A DNA stretch of 64,000 bases from Nonomuraea ceibae. GTDB lineage: Bacteria; Actinomycetota; Actinomycetes; Streptosporangiales; Streptosporangiaceae. The position numbers and the translations under genes are program-made. The stretch lies in NCBI RefSeq assembly GCF_019396325.1, contig NZ_JAHKRO010000023.1:1-64000 (forward strand), read 5' to 3'. Shown here piece by piece: positions 1-8,853 of this stretch (position 1 is its first letter; each line of letters begins with the position of its first letter). Below the pieces are notes generated by a model. That model searched no databases and was not told the DNA's origin. It saw only the letters and a list, made by a program, of their open reading frames with translations.

Positions 1-420
1 CCAAAAAAGGTTTGATACCAGGCAACATTATCTCCGTCATATTTGACGAGGTGTTGCATGAAAAACTTCATGCACTGGCTTTTGACACACTGTTGAGTTC
101 TCAAGAAACGGACGCTTGCTCCCCAGTCCTGCGAGAGGCGCTCATTTCGTTGTGTCTCAATTCTTTCAGCCGTTCAAGTCTCTGTCAAATTGACCGGACT
201 TGCTCGACCTGCTGGAATTTCGACGCCCCGCTAACTTACCAGCTTGCGAGGAGTGCCTTCGCCAGCCGCACAGCCCATACCGAAATCACCTGAGTGAGGA
301 GGTTGGGTTGCGCCGCACCGCGTCGGCTTCTAAAGATTAGCAGCGCCCAAGACCGTTCGTGCCGTGTTGCCTGCGCCGCCAGGCCACAAATCGATCACGG
401 CCGACCATAGACTCCCCCAC
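1..420. other. AT-richer stretch without a convincing gene
   Basis: This stretch is clearly less GC-rich than the rest of the window. A 93-codon open frame (12-293, TTG start) exists, but it has no usable ribosome binding site, its Ser/Leu/Cys-rich translation matches nothing I recognise, and its third codon positions lack the strong G/C bias of the neighbouring genes. I do not call it a gene. The stretch contains one perfect inverted repeat (55-74). It could be a remnant of transferred DNA or the end of a feature lying left of the window. Confidence 0.4.
55..74. repeat. Perfect 8-bp inverted repeat in AT-richer DNA
   Basis: TGCATGAA and TTCATGCA flank a 4-nt AAAC loop. It could be an operator or an RNA hairpin. 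There is no T-tract on either side, so it is not a typical intrinsic terminator. Confidence 0.5.
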
Positions 421-2472
421 GTGAGCAGAGGCAACACGCCCCCTGTGGCGAAGAAGGTTCCGGCTGAGCGCACCCATCACGGCGACACCGTGATCGACGA
501 GTACGCCTGGCTTACCGACAAAGACGATCCGGAGACGATCGCCTACCTGGAGGCGGAGAACGCCTTTCTCAAGGAGGAGACCGCCCATCTGACCGAGCTC
601 CAGGAGCAGGTCTTCCAGGAGATCAAGGGCCGCACGCAGGAGACCGACCTGTCGGTGCCGAGCCGCAAGGGCGGCTGGTGGTACTTCTCCCGCACCGAGG
701 AGGGCAAGCAGTACGCCACCTCCTGCCGCGTCCCCGCTGACGGCGACACGCCGCCGGAGATCACGCCGGGCGAGCGCCTCGACCGCGAGCAGGTCATCCT
801 CGACGGCAACGAGCTGGCCGGCGACAGCCCGTTCTTCTCCGTCGGCACCAGCTCCGTCTCGCCCGACGGCACGATGCTGGCCTACTCCACCGACTTCAAG
901 GGCGACGAGCGTTTCACGCTGCGGTTCAAGAACCTGGCGACGGGCGAGCTGCTCGAGGACGAGATCACCGACATCTTCTACGGCGGCGCCTGGTCGGCCG
1001 ACGGGTCGGCGTTCTTCTACACGCGGGTCGACGACGCCTGGCGGCCCTACCAGGTCTACCGGCACACGCTCGGCACCAGCGAGGACGTGCTCGTCTACGA
1101 GGAGACCGACGAGCGGTTCTGGGTGGGCATCGGGCTGACCCGCAGCGAGCGCTACCTGGTGCTCGGCGCGGGCAGCAAGATCACCAGCGAGGTGCGCATC
1201 CTCGACGCCGCCGACCCGGCGGGCGAGTTCCGGCTGGTGAGGCCCCGCAAGACCGGCGTCGAGTACGGCATCGAGCACGCGGGCGACTTCTTCTACGTGC
1301 TCCACAACGAGAACGCGCGCAACTTCGAGCTGGCCACCGCGCCGCTCGACGACCCCGGCGTCTGGACGCCGGTGATCGAGCACCGGGAGGACACCCGGCT
1401 GCTGGAGATCGACGCGTTCGCGGGCCACGCCGTCGTGCACTTCCGCCGTGACGGCCTGACCGGGCTGCGGGTGCTGCCCGAGGGCGAAGCCCCGTACGAG
1501 ATCGACTTTCCGGAGCCGCTGTACGACGTCGGGCCGGCCGGGAACCCGGAGTTCGTGACGAACCGGCTGCGCCTGGCCTACACCAGCATGGTGACGCCGG
1601 CCAGCGTCTACGACTACGACCTGGCCACGCGGGAGCTGATCCTGCTGAAGCGGCGGCCGGTGCTCGGCGGCTACGACCCCGAGGACTACGAGCAGTTCCG
1701 CGAGTGGGCCACGGCCGAGGACGGCACCGAGGTCCCGATCTCCGTCGTCAAGCGCAAGGACACGACGCTGCCGGCTCCGACGCTGCTGTACGGGTACGGC
1801 AGCTACGAGACGTCGATCGACCCGGGCTTCTCGGTGCCGCGGCTGTCGCTGCTGGACCGGGGGTTCGTGTTCGCGATCGCGCACGTGCGCGGCGGCGGCG
1901 AGATGGGCCGGCGCTGGTACGAGGAGGGCAAGCTCACCAGCAAGAGGAACACGTTCACCGACTTCGTGGCCGCGGCCCGGCATCTCAAGCAGGCCGGGTG
2001 GAGCGGGCGGGTGATCGCCAGGGGCGGTTCGGCGGGCGGGCTGCTCATGGGCGCGGCGGTCAACCTGGCTCCGGAGGAGTTCGCGGGCGTGGTGGCTGAG
2101 GTGCCGTTCGTGGACGCGCTGAACACGATCCTCGACCCGTCGCTCCCGCTGACGGTGATCGAATGGGACGAGTGGGGCGACCCGCTGCACAACGCGGACG
2201 TGTACGCGTACATGAAGGGGTACACGCCGTACGAGAACGTGGACGACAGAACGTATCCGCCGATTCTCGCGATCACCAGCCTGAACGACACGCGGGTGCT
2301 CTACCACGAGCCGGCCAAGTGGATCGCGCGGCTGCGCGCCACGGCCAAGGGCGGGCCGTTCCTGCTGAAGACGGAGATGGGCGCGGGACACGGCGGGCGC
2401 AGCGGACGGTACGACGCCTGGCGCGAGGAGGCGTTCGCGCTGTCGTGGATCATCGAAAGAGGGACAGCATGA
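421..2472 (+). CDS. ptrB: Prolyl oligopeptidase family serine peptidase (oligopeptidase B-like, S9A)
   Basis: A cytosolic serine peptidase that cleaves short peptides, in oligopeptidase B typically after basic residues. About 683 residues, normal for S9A. The N-terminal half is the beta-propeller gate (start PPVAKK..DEYAWL, then repeated SPDG/SADG blades). The C-terminal third is the alpha/beta hydrolase domain with nucleophile S537 in GGSAGG, D623 in SLNDTRV and H657 in GAGHGG. The GTG at 421 is chosen because family homology begins about 7 residues later; a GTG at 364 would add an unconserved leader. No strong RBS is visible. The 3' end overlaps the next gene by ATGA, so the two are translationally coupled. 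Family assignment is secure; the oligopeptidase B subgroup is inferred. Confidence 0.88.
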   Translation: MSRGNTPPVAKKVPAERTHHGDTVIDEYAWLTDKDDPETIAYLEAENAFLKEETAHLTELQEQVFQEIKGRTQETDLSVPSRKGGWWYFSRTEEGKQYATSCRVPADGDTPPEITPGERLDREQVILDGNELAGDSPFFSVGTSSVSPDGTMLAYSTDFKGDERFTLRFKNLATGELLEDEITDIFYGGAWSADGSAFFYTRVDDAWRPYQVYRHTLGTSEDVLVYEETDERFWVGIGLTRSERYLVLGAGSKITSEVRILDAADPAGEFRLVRPRKTGVEYGIEHAGDFFYVLHNENARNFELATAPLDDPGVWTPVIEHREDTRLLEIDAFAGHAVVHFRRDGLTGLRVLPEGEAPYEIDFPEPLYDVGPAGNPEFVTNRLRLAYTSMVTPASVYDYDLATRELILLKRRPVLGGYDPEDYEQFREWATAEDGTEVPISVVKRKDTTLPAPTLLYGYGSYETSIDPGFSVPRLSLLDRGFVFAIAHVRGGGEMGRRWYEEGKLTSKRNTFTDFVAAARHLKQAGWSGRVIARGGSAGGLLMGAAVNLAPEEFAGVVAEVPFVDALNTILDPSLPLTVIEWDEWGDPLHNADVYAYMKGYTPYENVDDRTYPPILAITSLNDTRVLYHEPAKWIARLRATAKGGPFLLKTEMGAGHGGRSGRYDAWREEAFALSWIIERGTA

Positions 2473-3467
2473 CGTACGAGGCCGACGCCGCCCGCTACGA
2501 GCGGCAGCCGTACAACCGGAGTGGGCGCAGCGGGCTGAAGCTGCCGGCGGTGTCGCTGGGGCTGTGGCACAACTTCGGTGACGACCGGCCGCTGGAGAAC
2601 TCGCGGGCGATCCTGCGCCGGGCCTTCGACCTGGGCGTGACGCACTTCGACCTGGCCAACAACTACGGCGTGCCGTACGGGTCGGCGGAGCGGACGTTCG
2701 GGCGGATCTTCCGGCAGGACTTCTCCGCGTACCGGGACGAGCTGGTCATCTCCACCAAGGCCGGCTACGACATGTGGCCCGGCCCGTACGGCGAATGGGG
2801 GTCGCGCAAGTACCTGCTGGCCAGCCTGGACCAGTCGCTGGGCCGGATGGGCCTGGAGTACGTGGACGTCTTCTACAGCCATCGGCCCGATCCCGACACG
2901 CCGCTGGAGGAGACCATGGGCGCGCTGGACCGGGCGGTGCGCTCGGGCAAGGCGCTGTACGCGGGCATCTCCAACTACTCCGCGGAGCAGACCGCCCAGG
3001 CGGCCAGGATCATGCGGGAGCTGGGCACGCCGCTGCTCATCCACCAGCCGTCCTACTCGGTGATCAACAGGTGGATCGAGGGCGGGCTGCTCGACACGCT
3101 GGAGGAGGCGGGCATGGGCTGCATCGTCTACTCGCCGCTGGCGCAGGGGCTGCTGACCGACCGCTACCTGAAGGGCGTGCCGGCGGACTCTCGGGCGGCG
3201 ACCAGCCGGTTCCTCAGCGAGAAGCAGATCGACGTGGAGCTGGCGCGCTCGCTGGACGAGCTGGCCAGGGGGCGCGGGCAGAGCCTGGCCCAGATGGCGC
3301 TGTCGTGGACGCTGCGCGACCCGCGCGTCACGAGCGTGCTGATCGGCGCGAGCAGCGTGCGTCAGCTGGAGGACAACGTGGCGTGCGTGGACGGCCCGGC
3401 GTTCACCGAGGACGAGCTCAAGGCGATCGACGAGATCACAGAGCCTCGTGCCGCTGCAGGTAGGTGA
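2469..3467 (+). CDS. Aldo/keto reductase (YghZ / Kv-beta-like)
   Basis: A 332-residue NADPH-dependent aldo/keto reductase with a TIM-barrel fold. Visible signatures are the catalytic Asp/Tyr strand (THFDLANNYGVPYGSAE), the catalytic Lys strand (ELVISTKAGYDMWPGPYG), His in DVFYSHRPDPDTPLEE, and the late cofactor segment TSVLIGASS. The GPYGEWGSRKYLL motif is typical of the YghZ/GSP69 subgroup, which reduces methylglyoxal and similar aldehydes. It starts by ATGA overlap with the peptidase gene, so it belongs to a two-gene operon. The last 32 bp overlap the convergent membrane-protein gene. The substrate is unknown. Confidence 0.9.
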   Translation: MTYEADAARYERQPYNRSGRSGLKLPAVSLGLWHNFGDDRPLENSRAILRRAFDLGVTHFDLANNYGVPYGSAERTFGRIFRQDFSAYRDELVISTKAGYDMWPGPYGEWGSRKYLLASLDQSLGRMGLEYVDVFYSHRPDPDTPLEETMGALDRAVRSGKALYAGISNYSAEQTAQAARIMRELGTPLLIHQPSYSVINRWIEGGLLDTLEEAGMGCIVYSPLAQGLLTDRYLKGVPADSRAATSRFLSEKQIDVELARSLDELARGRGQSLAQMALSWTLRDPRVTSVLIGASSVRQLEDNVACVDGPAFTEDELKAIDEITEPRAAAGR

Positions 3468-5868
3468 ACGACGCCCAGCCCGGCAGCACCGGCAGCCAGA
3501 ACGTGAGAAGCCGGTAGAGCAGCACGGCCGAGGTGGCAAGGGTCGGCGGCACTCCCGCGACGCTCAGCCCGGCGGTGAGTGAGATCTCGACCGCGCCCAG
3601 GCCACCCGGCGTGGGCGCGGCCGAGCCGATGGCGTTGGCGGTGAGGTAGACGACCGCGACCGTGGTGAAGTCGATCTCGCCGCGGAACGCGTGGACGCAC
3701 GCGTAGAGGCAGGCCACGAAGGCGATGGTGATCATGAGAGTGCCGACGGCTCCCTCGATCATCTTGCGCGGCGTCTGCAGCACGTCGAGCAGCCGGGGCA
3801 GCACGTTGGCGAACAGCCGCTGCATCCGCCGGGTGATGAAGCGGCGCACCGGCGGGATGCCGAAGAGCACCACGACCAGCAGCGCCACCGACAGCAGCAC
3901 CACGACGAGGCCGCGCGACGGCGTGAACGTGGTGGCGGTGTTGGAGCCGGTGATGTAGGCGAACAGCAGCAACAGGCCGATGTGGAAGACCATCATGACG
4001 AGCTGCGAGGCGCCCACGCTGGCCACGGCCAGCGCCGGGACGATGCCGCGCTTCTGCAGGTAGCGGGTGTTGATCGCGACGCCGCCGACGGCCGCGGGCG
4101 CGACGAGCTTGACGAACGAGGCGGCGAACTGCACCAGGACCGTGCGCCACAGGGGCAGGTGCTCGGGCACGAAGCCGCGCAGCATCAGCGCGGCGGCCAC
4201 GAAGCTGACGAACGAGGCGAGCAGCGCCAGGCCGGTCCAGGCCCAGTTGGCGGTGGTGACGACCTGCACCACGTCGACCCGGCTGAGCTGGGACAGCACG
4301 ATGTAGGCGGCGAACGTGCTGGCGATGATCGTGACGAGCGTGCGCGGCCGGAAGCGCTCCAGCCGGATCTCCTCCGGCTTGCTCTGCGGCTTGAGCGCGA
4401 CGATCTGCTCGCGGATCGCGGTGAGCAGGTGCTTGTCCTTCTTCAGCGCGGCGCGGGTCTCGCGGGTGAGCGCGATGCGCTGGAGCAGCGGCATGGCGGT
4501 GGCCAGCGCGTCGGAGCCCATGACGGCGCTGGCGGCCCTGACGGACCGCTCGGCGCCGACGCGCAGCGCCAGATAGGTGAGGAGCTGGGCGATGTCGAGG
4601 CGCAGCAGCAGGTCACCGGCGGCGATCTCGCCGCTGCGGGCGTCGGTGAGCACGACGCGGCCGGCCCGGTCGAGGTGGATGCCGTCGCCGGTCAGCCTGC
4701 GGTGGGCGAGACGCTGGATCTGCAGCAGCGAGACCTGCTCCCAGATCTGGGCGAGGACGTCGTCGCTGATCTCCTCGTCGGGCACCTCGTCGAGCGGCCG
4801 GGTGTCGAGGTGCTCGTAGACGAGCAGCGCGGCCTCGGTGCCGATCTCGCTGGTGCCGAGCAGGCGGGGCGTGCTGGCCCCGGCGGCCTGGGCGGCGTAG
4901 GCCATGAGCGCCTCGCGCTCCAGCTCGGCGCGCAGTGACCTGATGGCCTTGCGCCGGGTCTCGGAGTTGAGCCGGATGCGCCGCCACAGCCGGTACGGCA
5001 GGCCGGCCACCTGGCGGTCGCGGTCGAGCACGGTGACGTCGAGGCTCGCGCCGTCGGCCAGCCCGACGGCGTAGCGGCGGCTGCCCTGGTGGTCGTCCTC
5101 GATGCGGCGGGCCGACACCGGGGAGAACGAGAGTCTGCGCAGCGTGGCCACGACGGCGTTGCCGGGCGGCCTGGTGTTGGGGCTGCCGATCCCGTACAGG
5201 GTGGCGTAGCCCATCGCCATGCCGACCAGGACGGTGACGATGGCGCCGGGCAGGGTGATCTGGCCGCCGGAGTAGAGCGCCAGGATGTCGAGGCCGATCA
5301 CGGTCCACACGAGCGCCCGCCAGGTGGGGCGGCGGGAGATGCGGACGGCGGTGGCGTAGGCGGTGACGGAGGTGAGCAGCGTGTTGAGCGGCTCGATGGG
5401 CCGGCCGCCGGTGAGCAGCCTGCCGAGGTCGTCGACGTTGCCGCCGACCAGCCACTGGCCGAGCAGGAACGAGCCGACCATGCCGACGATGGCGGCGATG
5501 AGCCCTTCGGCGACGCGCAGGCCGTCGCGGTGGAAGACCCGTTCGACGGCGAAGGCGACGGGCACGATGAGCACGGCCGCGCCGCCGACGAAGGTCGCGA
5601 CGCGGCTGAGCAGCGGCACCAGGGCGGTGCCCTCGCTGACGTCGCGTTCGAGGCCGCTGAGCGTCTGCTTGGCCACCAGCGCGAGCAGGATCACCGCGCC
5701 GAGCGTGAGCAGCGTGGCGAACAGCCGCAGCAGGTCGGAGGGCCTGCGCAGGCGCTGGGGCAGGAGCGGCTCGACGACGTAGACGTCCGCGTCAGCGCGC
5801 GCTTCGCCCACGGCTGGATCCCCTTCCGAGAGGTCCTCCGCGTCTTCGCTTTCTCTGATTTCGGCCAC
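3436..5868 (-). CDS. Flippase-like (LPG synthase TM-type) membrane protein with embedded kinase-like domain
   Basis: An 810-residue membrane protein with three parts. Residues about 40-220 carry several hydrophobic segments. Residues about 235-440 look like a degenerate aminoglycoside-phosphotransferase/kinase fold (LLVYEHLDTRPLDEVP, then QIQRLAHRRLTGDGIHLD and VVLTDARSGEIAAGD). Residues about 480-800 form the UPF0104/lysylphosphatidylglycerol-synthase transmembrane region (TIGR00374-type), including PAAVGGVAINTRYLQ and PTPGGLGAVEISLTAGL. The family is thought to move or modify lipids or lipid-linked sugars, but the substrate here cannot be read. In the kinase-like part the HRD-type Asp appears replaced (HRRLTGD), so catalysis is uncertain. 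Start is GTG. The 3' end overlaps the aldo/keto reductase gene by 32 bp, tail to tail. Confidence 0.82.
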   Translation of the reverse strand: MAEIRESEDAEDLSEGDPAVGEARADADVYVVEPLLPQRLRRPSDLLRLFATLLTLGAVILLALVAKQTLSGLERDVSEGTALVPLLSRVATFVGGAAVLIVPVAFAVERVFHRDGLRVAEGLIAAIVGMVGSFLLGQWLVGGNVDDLGRLLTGGRPIEPLNTLLTSVTAYATAVRISRRPTWRALVWTVIGLDILALYSGGQITLPGAIVTVLVGMAMGYATLYGIGSPNTRPPGNAVVATLRRLSFSPVSARRIEDDHQGSRRYAVGLADGASLDVTVLDRDRQVAGLPYRLWRRIRLNSETRRKAIRSLRAELEREALMAYAAQAAGASTPRLLGTSEIGTEAALLVYEHLDTRPLDEVPDEEISDDVLAQIWEQVSLLQIQRLAHRRLTGDGIHLDRAGRVVLTDARSGEIAAGDLLLRLDIAQLLTYLALRVGAERSVRAASAVMGSDALATAMPLLQRIALTRETRAALKKDKHLLTAIREQIVALKPQSKPEEIRLERFRPRTLVTIIASTFAAYIVLSQLSRVDVVQVVTTANWAWTGLALLASFVSFVAAALMLRGFVPEHLPLWRTVLVQFAASFVKLVAPAAVGGVAINTRYLQKRGIVPALAVASVGASQLVMMVFHIGLLLLFAYITGSNTATTFTPSRGLVVVLLSVALLVVVLFGIPPVRRFITRRMQRLFANVLPRLLDVLQTPRKMIEGAVGTLMITIAFVACLYACVHAFRGEIDFTTVAVVYLTANAIGSAAPTPGGLGAVEISLTAGLSVAGVPPTLATSAVLLYRLLTFWLPVLPGWASFTYLQRHEAL

Positions 5869-5993
5869 CGACAGTGATTCTGCACCTTTCCGGGCGCATC
5901 GTACGATCTGTGAGCCCCGTGTCGGTGGAGCTCCAACCCTTCACCTTGATTTCTACCGTGAACTCCCCCTGACCGCGCCGCAGGGGCTCCACA

Positions 5994-5999
5994 TAAGCT
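5994..5999 (+). promoter_or_regulatory. -10 box of a leaderless promoter (molybdopterin oxidoreductase)
   Basis: TAAGCT lies exactly 7 nt before the ATG at 6007 and no Shine-Dalgarno sequence is present, so transcription should begin at or next to the start codon. A weak -35 (CTGACC) lies 18-19 bp upstream. Confidence 0.55.
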
Positions 6000-6006
6000 G
6001 TGACGC

Positions 6007-8031
6007 ATGTCGGGCGAACTGAAGGTGCTGGGAGCGTGTCCGCTTGACTGCCCGGACACCTGCTCCTGGGTGGTCACCGTGCGGGACGGCGAAGCGGTCA
6101 AGATGCGCGGCAACCCCGACCATCCCTATACGCGCGGCGCGCTGTGCGTGAAGGTCAACCGCTACCTGGAGCAGACGCGGGCGCCCGACCGCATCCTCCA
6201 CCCGCTGCGCCGCACCGGCCCCAAGGGGTCCGGGCAGTTCGAGCGCATCTCCTGGGAGGAGGCGCTGGAGGAGATCTCCGTACGGCTGCGCGGCATCGTC
6301 GAGGAGCACGGCGGCGAGGCGATCTGGCCCTACCAGGGCACGGGCACGCTGGGCTACCTCCAGGGCTGCGAGGGCGTGGCCGGCCGCCGGTTCTGGAACA
6401 TGCTGGGCGCCTCGCGGCACTGGCTGAACATCTGCTCGGCGGCGGGCACCTCCGGTCTCCGGCTGACCAACGGCACGGCCGGCGGCATGGACCCGGAGAA
6501 CTTCGCACAGTCCCGGCTGATCCTGCTGTGGGGCACGAACACGCTCACCAGCGGTCACCACCTGTGGAAGTTCGTGCAGGACGCGCGGGCCGAGGGCGCG
6601 CACGTGGTGGCGATCGACCCGATCCGCACCAGGACCGCCGACCAGGCCGACCAGCATCTGGCGATCCGGCCGGGCACCGACGCGGCGCTCGCGCTGGGCC
6701 TGCTGAACGTGGTGCTGGCGGAGGGCGCGCAGGACGAGGACTTCCTGGCCCGGCACACCGACGGCTGGGAGAGCTTCCGCGCCGAGATCCTGAGATATCC
6801 GGTCGAGACGGCGGCGGAGATCACCGGCATCCCGGCCGCCGACATCCACAGCCTGGGGATGAGGCTTGCCCACACCCGGCCCACCGCGATCCGCGCCACC
6901 ATGGGCATCCAGCGCCACGAGGGCGGCGGCACCGCGATGCGCACGATCGCCGCGATCCCCGCCGTGACCGGCGACTGGCGGCATCCGGGCGGCGGCGTCG
7001 CCTACTCGACCAGCGACCACGTGCACGTCAACATCGACACGCGCGACGACCTGCTGGCCAAGCCGGTGCGCACGCTCACCATGACCCGGCTGGCCTCCGA
7101 GCTGGCCGACCCCGACTCGGTCAAGTGCCTGTGGGTCTACGGCGCGAACCCGGTCGGCTCGACCTCCGACAGCAACCGGATCAGGCGCGGGCTGATGCGC
7201 GACGACCTGTTCACGGTCGTCATGGAGCAGTTCCCGACCGACACGGTCGACTACGCCGACATCGTGCTCCCCGCGACGATGCAGACCGAGCACATGGACC
7301 TGCACGCCGGCTACGGCCACCTCTACCTCCTGTGGAACGAGCCCGCGAGCCCGCCGCCGGGCGAGTGCCTGTCGACGACCGAGACCTTCCGCCGGCTGGC
7401 GGCGCACATGGGGATGACCGAGCCGTCCCTGTTCGACACGGATCTGGAGCTGGCCGAGAACCTGCTGTCCAGCGGGCATTCCTCGCTTGAGGGCATCACC
7501 GTCGACAGGCTGCGCAAGGAGGGCTGGGTGCGGATGAACTACCCCGATCCCTTCACGCCGCACGCCGACGGCTTCCCGACCCGGTCCGGCCGGCTGCGGT
7601 TCCCGCCGCCGGGCAAGGCGTACGTGCCGTCGCTGTCGGCGCGCACGGCGGGGCGCGGCCCGTACCCGCTGACGCTGATCACGCCGGCCCCGCACACGTT
7701 CCTCAACACCACCTTCGGCAACAACCCGGAGCTGCGGCGGCGGGCCAAGGAGCCGGTCGTGCTGGTCAACCCGGCCGACGCGCGGGCGCGCAGGCTGAGC
7801 GACGGGCAGCGGGTGCGGGTGCACAACGCCGGCGGCGGCTTCCTGGCCGACGTCGAGATCAGCGACCGGGTGGCGCCCGGCGTGGTGGCCTCGCCCAAGG
7901 GCCGCTGGCCCAAGCTCAGCCCGGGCGGCGCCAACCCCAACACGGTCGTCGCCGAGCGTGACGCCGACCTGGGCAGGGGTGCGGTCTACCACGACAACCT
8001 GGTGGAGCTCAGCCCTTGTGCCGGTCCATGA
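6007..8031 (+). CDS. Molybdopterin-dependent oxidoreductase (DMSO reductase / formate dehydrogenase-like superfamily)
   Basis: A 674-residue cytosolic (no TAT signal) Mo/W-bisMGD oxidoreductase. The N-terminus binds a [4Fe-4S] cluster: C11, C15 and C19 (CPLDCPDTC) with C47. The Mo-cofactor domains follow (NICSAAG with C143 as likely metal ligand, LLWGTNTLTSGHH, IDPIRTRTADQAD, VYGANPVGSTSD, QFPTDTVDYADIVLPAT). The C-terminal molydopterin dinucleotide-binding barrel starts at about 555 (TLITPAPHTFLNTTFGN). The sequence resembles stand-alone actinobacterial members of unknown substrate; no partner subunit is nearby. It is apparently leaderless. The 3' end overlaps the convergent lipoprotein gene by 23 bp. 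Confidence 0.9.
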   Translation: MSGELKVLGACPLDCPDTCSWVVTVRDGEAVKMRGNPDHPYTRGALCVKVNRYLEQTRAPDRILHPLRRTGPKGSGQFERISWEEALEEISVRLRGIVEEHGGEAIWPYQGTGTLGYLQGCEGVAGRRFWNMLGASRHWLNICSAAGTSGLRLTNGTAGGMDPENFAQSRLILLWGTNTLTSGHHLWKFVQDARAEGAHVVAIDPIRTRTADQADQHLAIRPGTDAALALGLLNVVLAEGAQDEDFLARHTDGWESFRAEILRYPVETAAEITGIPAADIHSLGMRLAHTRPTAIRATMGIQRHEGGGTAMRTIAAIPAVTGDWRHPGGGVAYSTSDHVHVNIDTRDDLLAKPVRTLTMTRLASELADPDSVKCLWVYGANPVGSTSDSNRIRRGLMRDDLFTVVMEQFPTDTVDYADIVLPATMQTEHMDLHAGYGHLYLLWNEPASPPPGECLSTTETFRRLAAHMGMTEPSLFDTDLELAENLLSSGHSSLEGITVDRLRKEGWVRMNYPDPFTPHADGFPTRSGRLRFPPPGKAYVPSLSARTAGRGPYPLTLITPAPHTFLNTTFGNNPELRRRAKEPVVLVNPADARARRLSDGQRVRVHNAGGGFLADVEISDRVAPGVVASPKGRWPKLSPGGANPNTVVAERDADLGRGAVYHDNLVELSPCAGP

Positions 8032-8785
8032 ACGCCACGACCCGGTCGATGACCTCGGTGGCGTAGGGGCCGCGGAACAGGTCGGAGGCGTGCGCGCTCT
8101 CGCCCTTGATGACGTGGATCTGCCGGTCGGGGGCGCGGGTGGCGGCGTCGTGCGCGGTCTGCAGGTCGTCGGCGCCGCCGTAGCTGTCGTGCTCGGTGCC
8201 GATCTGGAGCAGCGGCACCTTCAGCTTCGCGGCCTCGGCGGCGTCGATCGCGCCTGACAGGGCGATCACCCCGGCGGCCTTGTCCCCCAACTCCAGCGCG
8301 GCGGTCGCCGAGACGGTGGCGCCGATCGAGCCGCCCGCCAGGAAGACCCGCTCGACGCCCTTCTCCTTGGCCAGCCGCCTGGCCATCGCCAGCGCGGTGT
8401 CCTCGGGCAGGTCGACGGACTTGCGCGCGTACAGCAGGACGCGGTAGCCGGCGGCGACGAGCCGGTCGGACAGCGGGCGCCAGGAGCACACGTTGCCGCG
8501 CCGCTCGTAGGTGATGACGACGCCGACCTCGCCCTTGCCGGTGATGACGCCGGGCATGTCGTCGCCGTAGGTGAAGATCTTGCCGTCGTCGCGGGTGTAG
8601 CAGCCGCTCACGTTGGGGCCCTTCGCCTTCGCCTTCGTCGGCGTGGGGGTCGGGGTGGGCGTGGGCGTGGGGGTCGGGGTGGCGCTGGGTGGCGGTGACG
8701 GGCTGGGGGCGGCCGAGGTGCTGACCGCGCCTCCGCAAGCGGTCAGCACCAGTACGAGTCCCAACGAGCCGACTATCGCGCGCAT
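8009..8785 (-). CDS. Secreted lipoprotein, alpha/beta-hydrolase fold
   Basis: A 258-residue predicted lipoprotein: signal peptide with lipobox VLTAC (C17), then a Pro/Thr/Ser linker with an alternating PT run (about 28-50) that probably spans the cell wall, then a hydrolase domain with nucleophile elbow GGSIG, an acid in GTEHDSYGG and His in KGESAHASD. Likely an extracellular esterase or dienelactone hydrolase-type enzyme; the substrate is unknown. The ATG at 8785 is preceded by GAAAGGGG. The gene diverges from the PadR gene, and the PadR-type operator (8805-8826) lies 20 bp upstream, so it is probably repressed by that PadR protein. Confidence 0.82.
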   Translation of the reverse strand: MRAIVGSLGLVLVLTACGGAVSTSAAPSPSPPPSATPTPTPTPTPTPTPTKAKAKGPNVSGCYTRDDGKIFTYGDDMPGVITGKGEVGVVITYERRGNVCSWRPLSDRLVAAGYRVLLYARKSVDLPEDTALAMARRLAKEKGVERVFLAGGSIGATVSATAALELGDKAAGVIALSGAIDAAEAAKLKVPLLQIGTEHDSYGGADDLQTAHDAATRAPDRQIHVIKGESAHASDLFRGPYATEVIDRVVAFMDRHKG

Positions 8786-8804
8786 GGCCGCCCCTTTCTC
8801 TGAG

Positions 8805-8826
8805 ACTATGTCAGAAGTGACATAGT
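8805..8826. promoter_or_regulatory. Perfect PadR-type operator in a divergent promoter
   Basis: ACTATGTCA and TGACATAGT form a perfect 9-bp inverted repeat around GAAG. The core reads ATGT-N8-ACAT, the published PadR consensus. It sits midway between the lipoprotein gene and the PadR gene, so autoregulation and control of the hydrolase are both expected. A 15-of-16 match occurs at 38456. Confidence 0.85.
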
Positions 8827-8853
8827 TGCCAGGAACAATACTCTGGACGCACC

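Noticed and set aside
12..293. 93-codon frame at the left edge
   Set aside because: No RBS, no GC bias at third positions, no recognisable sequence; described only as part of the non-coding stretch.
337..2391. Very long minus-strand open frame opposite the peptidase gene
   Set aside because: Arg/His/Val-rich low-complexity translation typical of the antisense of a GC-rich gene; the plus frame has a full catalytic triad.
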